Shown here: positions 27,724 to 28,402 of the stretch, piece by piece
Layout of the letters: each line of letters starts with the position of its first letter
How positions within the stretch are numbered: position 1 is the stretch's first letter
Assembly: GCA_026770585.1 (NCBI GenBank)
Contig: MU646366.1
Coordinates: 954,036-982,437, forward strand
Source of the DNA: Baffinella frigidus
Taxonomy: Eukaryota > Cryptophyceae > Cryptomonadales > Baffinellaceae
Reading direction: 5' to 3'
Length of the DNA: 28,402 bases
Notes under the pieces: model-generated
What the model saw: only the letters and a program-made list of their open reading frames with translations
Databases searched by the model: none
What the model was told of the DNA's origin: nothing
Program-made: the position numbers and the translations under genes

Positions 27724-28402
27724 CATGTTTAGGGTTTAGGAGTCAGGATTCAGGATTTGGGGGTGAGGGTTTGGGGTGTGGGGTTTGGGGTTTAGGGTGG
27801 GGTTGAGGGTTAAGGTTTAGGGTTCAGGATTTCGTTTTGGGTTTATGGTTTAGGGTTCAGGGAGCAGGGTTTAGGATTTAGGGTTTAGGGATTAGAATTT
27901 GGGGTTCAGGGTTCAGGGTTTATGGTTCAGGGAAAAGGGTTTAAGATTTAGGATTTAGGGTTTAGGGTTTAAGGTTTAGGGTTTAGGGTTTGGGGTATGG
28001 GGTTTGCAGTTCAAGGTTAAGGGTCTGGGGTTTAGGGTTTGGGGTTTGGAATTTGGGTTTGGGGTTCAAGGTTTGGGGTTCAGGATTTGGTTTTAAGTTT
28101 ATGGTTCAGAGTTCAGCGTTTAGAGTTTAAGATCAAGGGTTTAGGGTTGAGGATTTGGGATTCAGGGTTTAGTGGTTATGGTTTAGGGTGTAGGGTTCAG
28201 TGCTGAAGGTTGAGGGTTTAGGGTTCAGGGTTTGAGGATGAAGATTTGAGGTTCAGGATTCAGGGCTCAGGGTTTGGAGTTTGGGTTTTGGGGTTCAGGG
28301 TTCAGGGTTCAGGGTTTAAGCCTCAGGATTCAGGATTTAGGGTTTAGAGTTTAGGGTTTAGGGTTTAGGGTTCAGGGTTTAGGGTTGAGGGTTTAGGGTT
28401 TA
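27724..28402 (+). repeat. G-rich TTTAGGG-type degenerate repeat to the window end
   Basis: Degenerate telomere-type array, G-rich on plus, so C-rich in the sense of the minus-strand exon at 27713-27652 whose acceptor it abuts. It reads in telomere-like orientation at the right edge, but it is too degenerate to be called a telomere. Confidence 0.9.

Noticed and set aside
27724-28402. Right-end TTTAGGG array as a true telomere
   Set aside because: Orientation fits, but the units are highly degenerate and the same kind of array occurs throughout the window.
1-28402. CRISPR-like spaced repeats
   Set aside because: The repeats are contiguous 7-bp microsatellites without unique spacers, in a eukaryotic intron-rich context.

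Overview
The window looks like nuclear DNA of a eukaryotic alga. It is GC-rich, its genes are cut into many short exons by GT-AG introns, and the spaces between exons are filled with degenerate 7-bp TTTAGGG/CCCTAAA (plant/algal telomere type) repeats. Exons stand out by strong G/C preference at third codon positions, and splice phases could be checked by hand. A secretory signal followed by LRLRGG, very repeat-rich introns and plant-type telomere repeats make me think of a secondary-plastid alga such as a cryptophyte. That is an inference, not a sequence match. A 520-bp run of N lies at 16302-16821.

Layout: (1) 1-1089: a G-rich telomere-type patch and one probable minus-strand exon (438-593). 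(2) 1090-8535: a plus-strand gene of about 13 exons with an N-terminal signal peptide, a charged region, and a C-terminal half that reads as a right-handed parallel beta-helix. (3) 8813-11095: an imperfect tandem duplication carrying part of a minus-strand ORF (10817-11335) of unknown function. (4) 11363-17785: plus-strand exons for an FG-GAP (integrin-alpha-like) beta-propeller, a Cys-rich stalk, one transmembrane helix and an acidic tail, then the assembly gap, then a C-terminal RING-HC finger. They may be one gene. (5) 17786-22558: 4.8 kb of G-rich telomere-like repeat with nested small transposable elements and one probable minus-strand exon. (6) 22559-25533: a two-exon gene for an Ala/Pro-rich secreted or signal-anchored protein of unknown function. 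(7) 25806-27713, minus strand: the 3' part of a gene whose last exon encodes 11-residue Ala/Lys repeats. (8) 27724-28402: G-rich telomere-like repeat.

Two patterns run through the whole window. In introns of confidently read genes the telomere-like arrays are almost always C-rich (CCCTAAA) on the sense strand and run nearly to the splice sites; G-rich blocks lie where genes are absent or on the minus strand. At least two families of small hairpin elements flanked by TA (about 117 bp and 101 bp) are present, and one insertion has a paralogous locus that reads as an empty site or excision scar.

The most interesting object is the putative beta-propeller/TM/RING receptor. All visible splice phases are compatible, but the 5' end is not found and the gap separates the RING exons from the rest. 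No RNA genes, CRISPR arrays or bacterial-type operons were seen.
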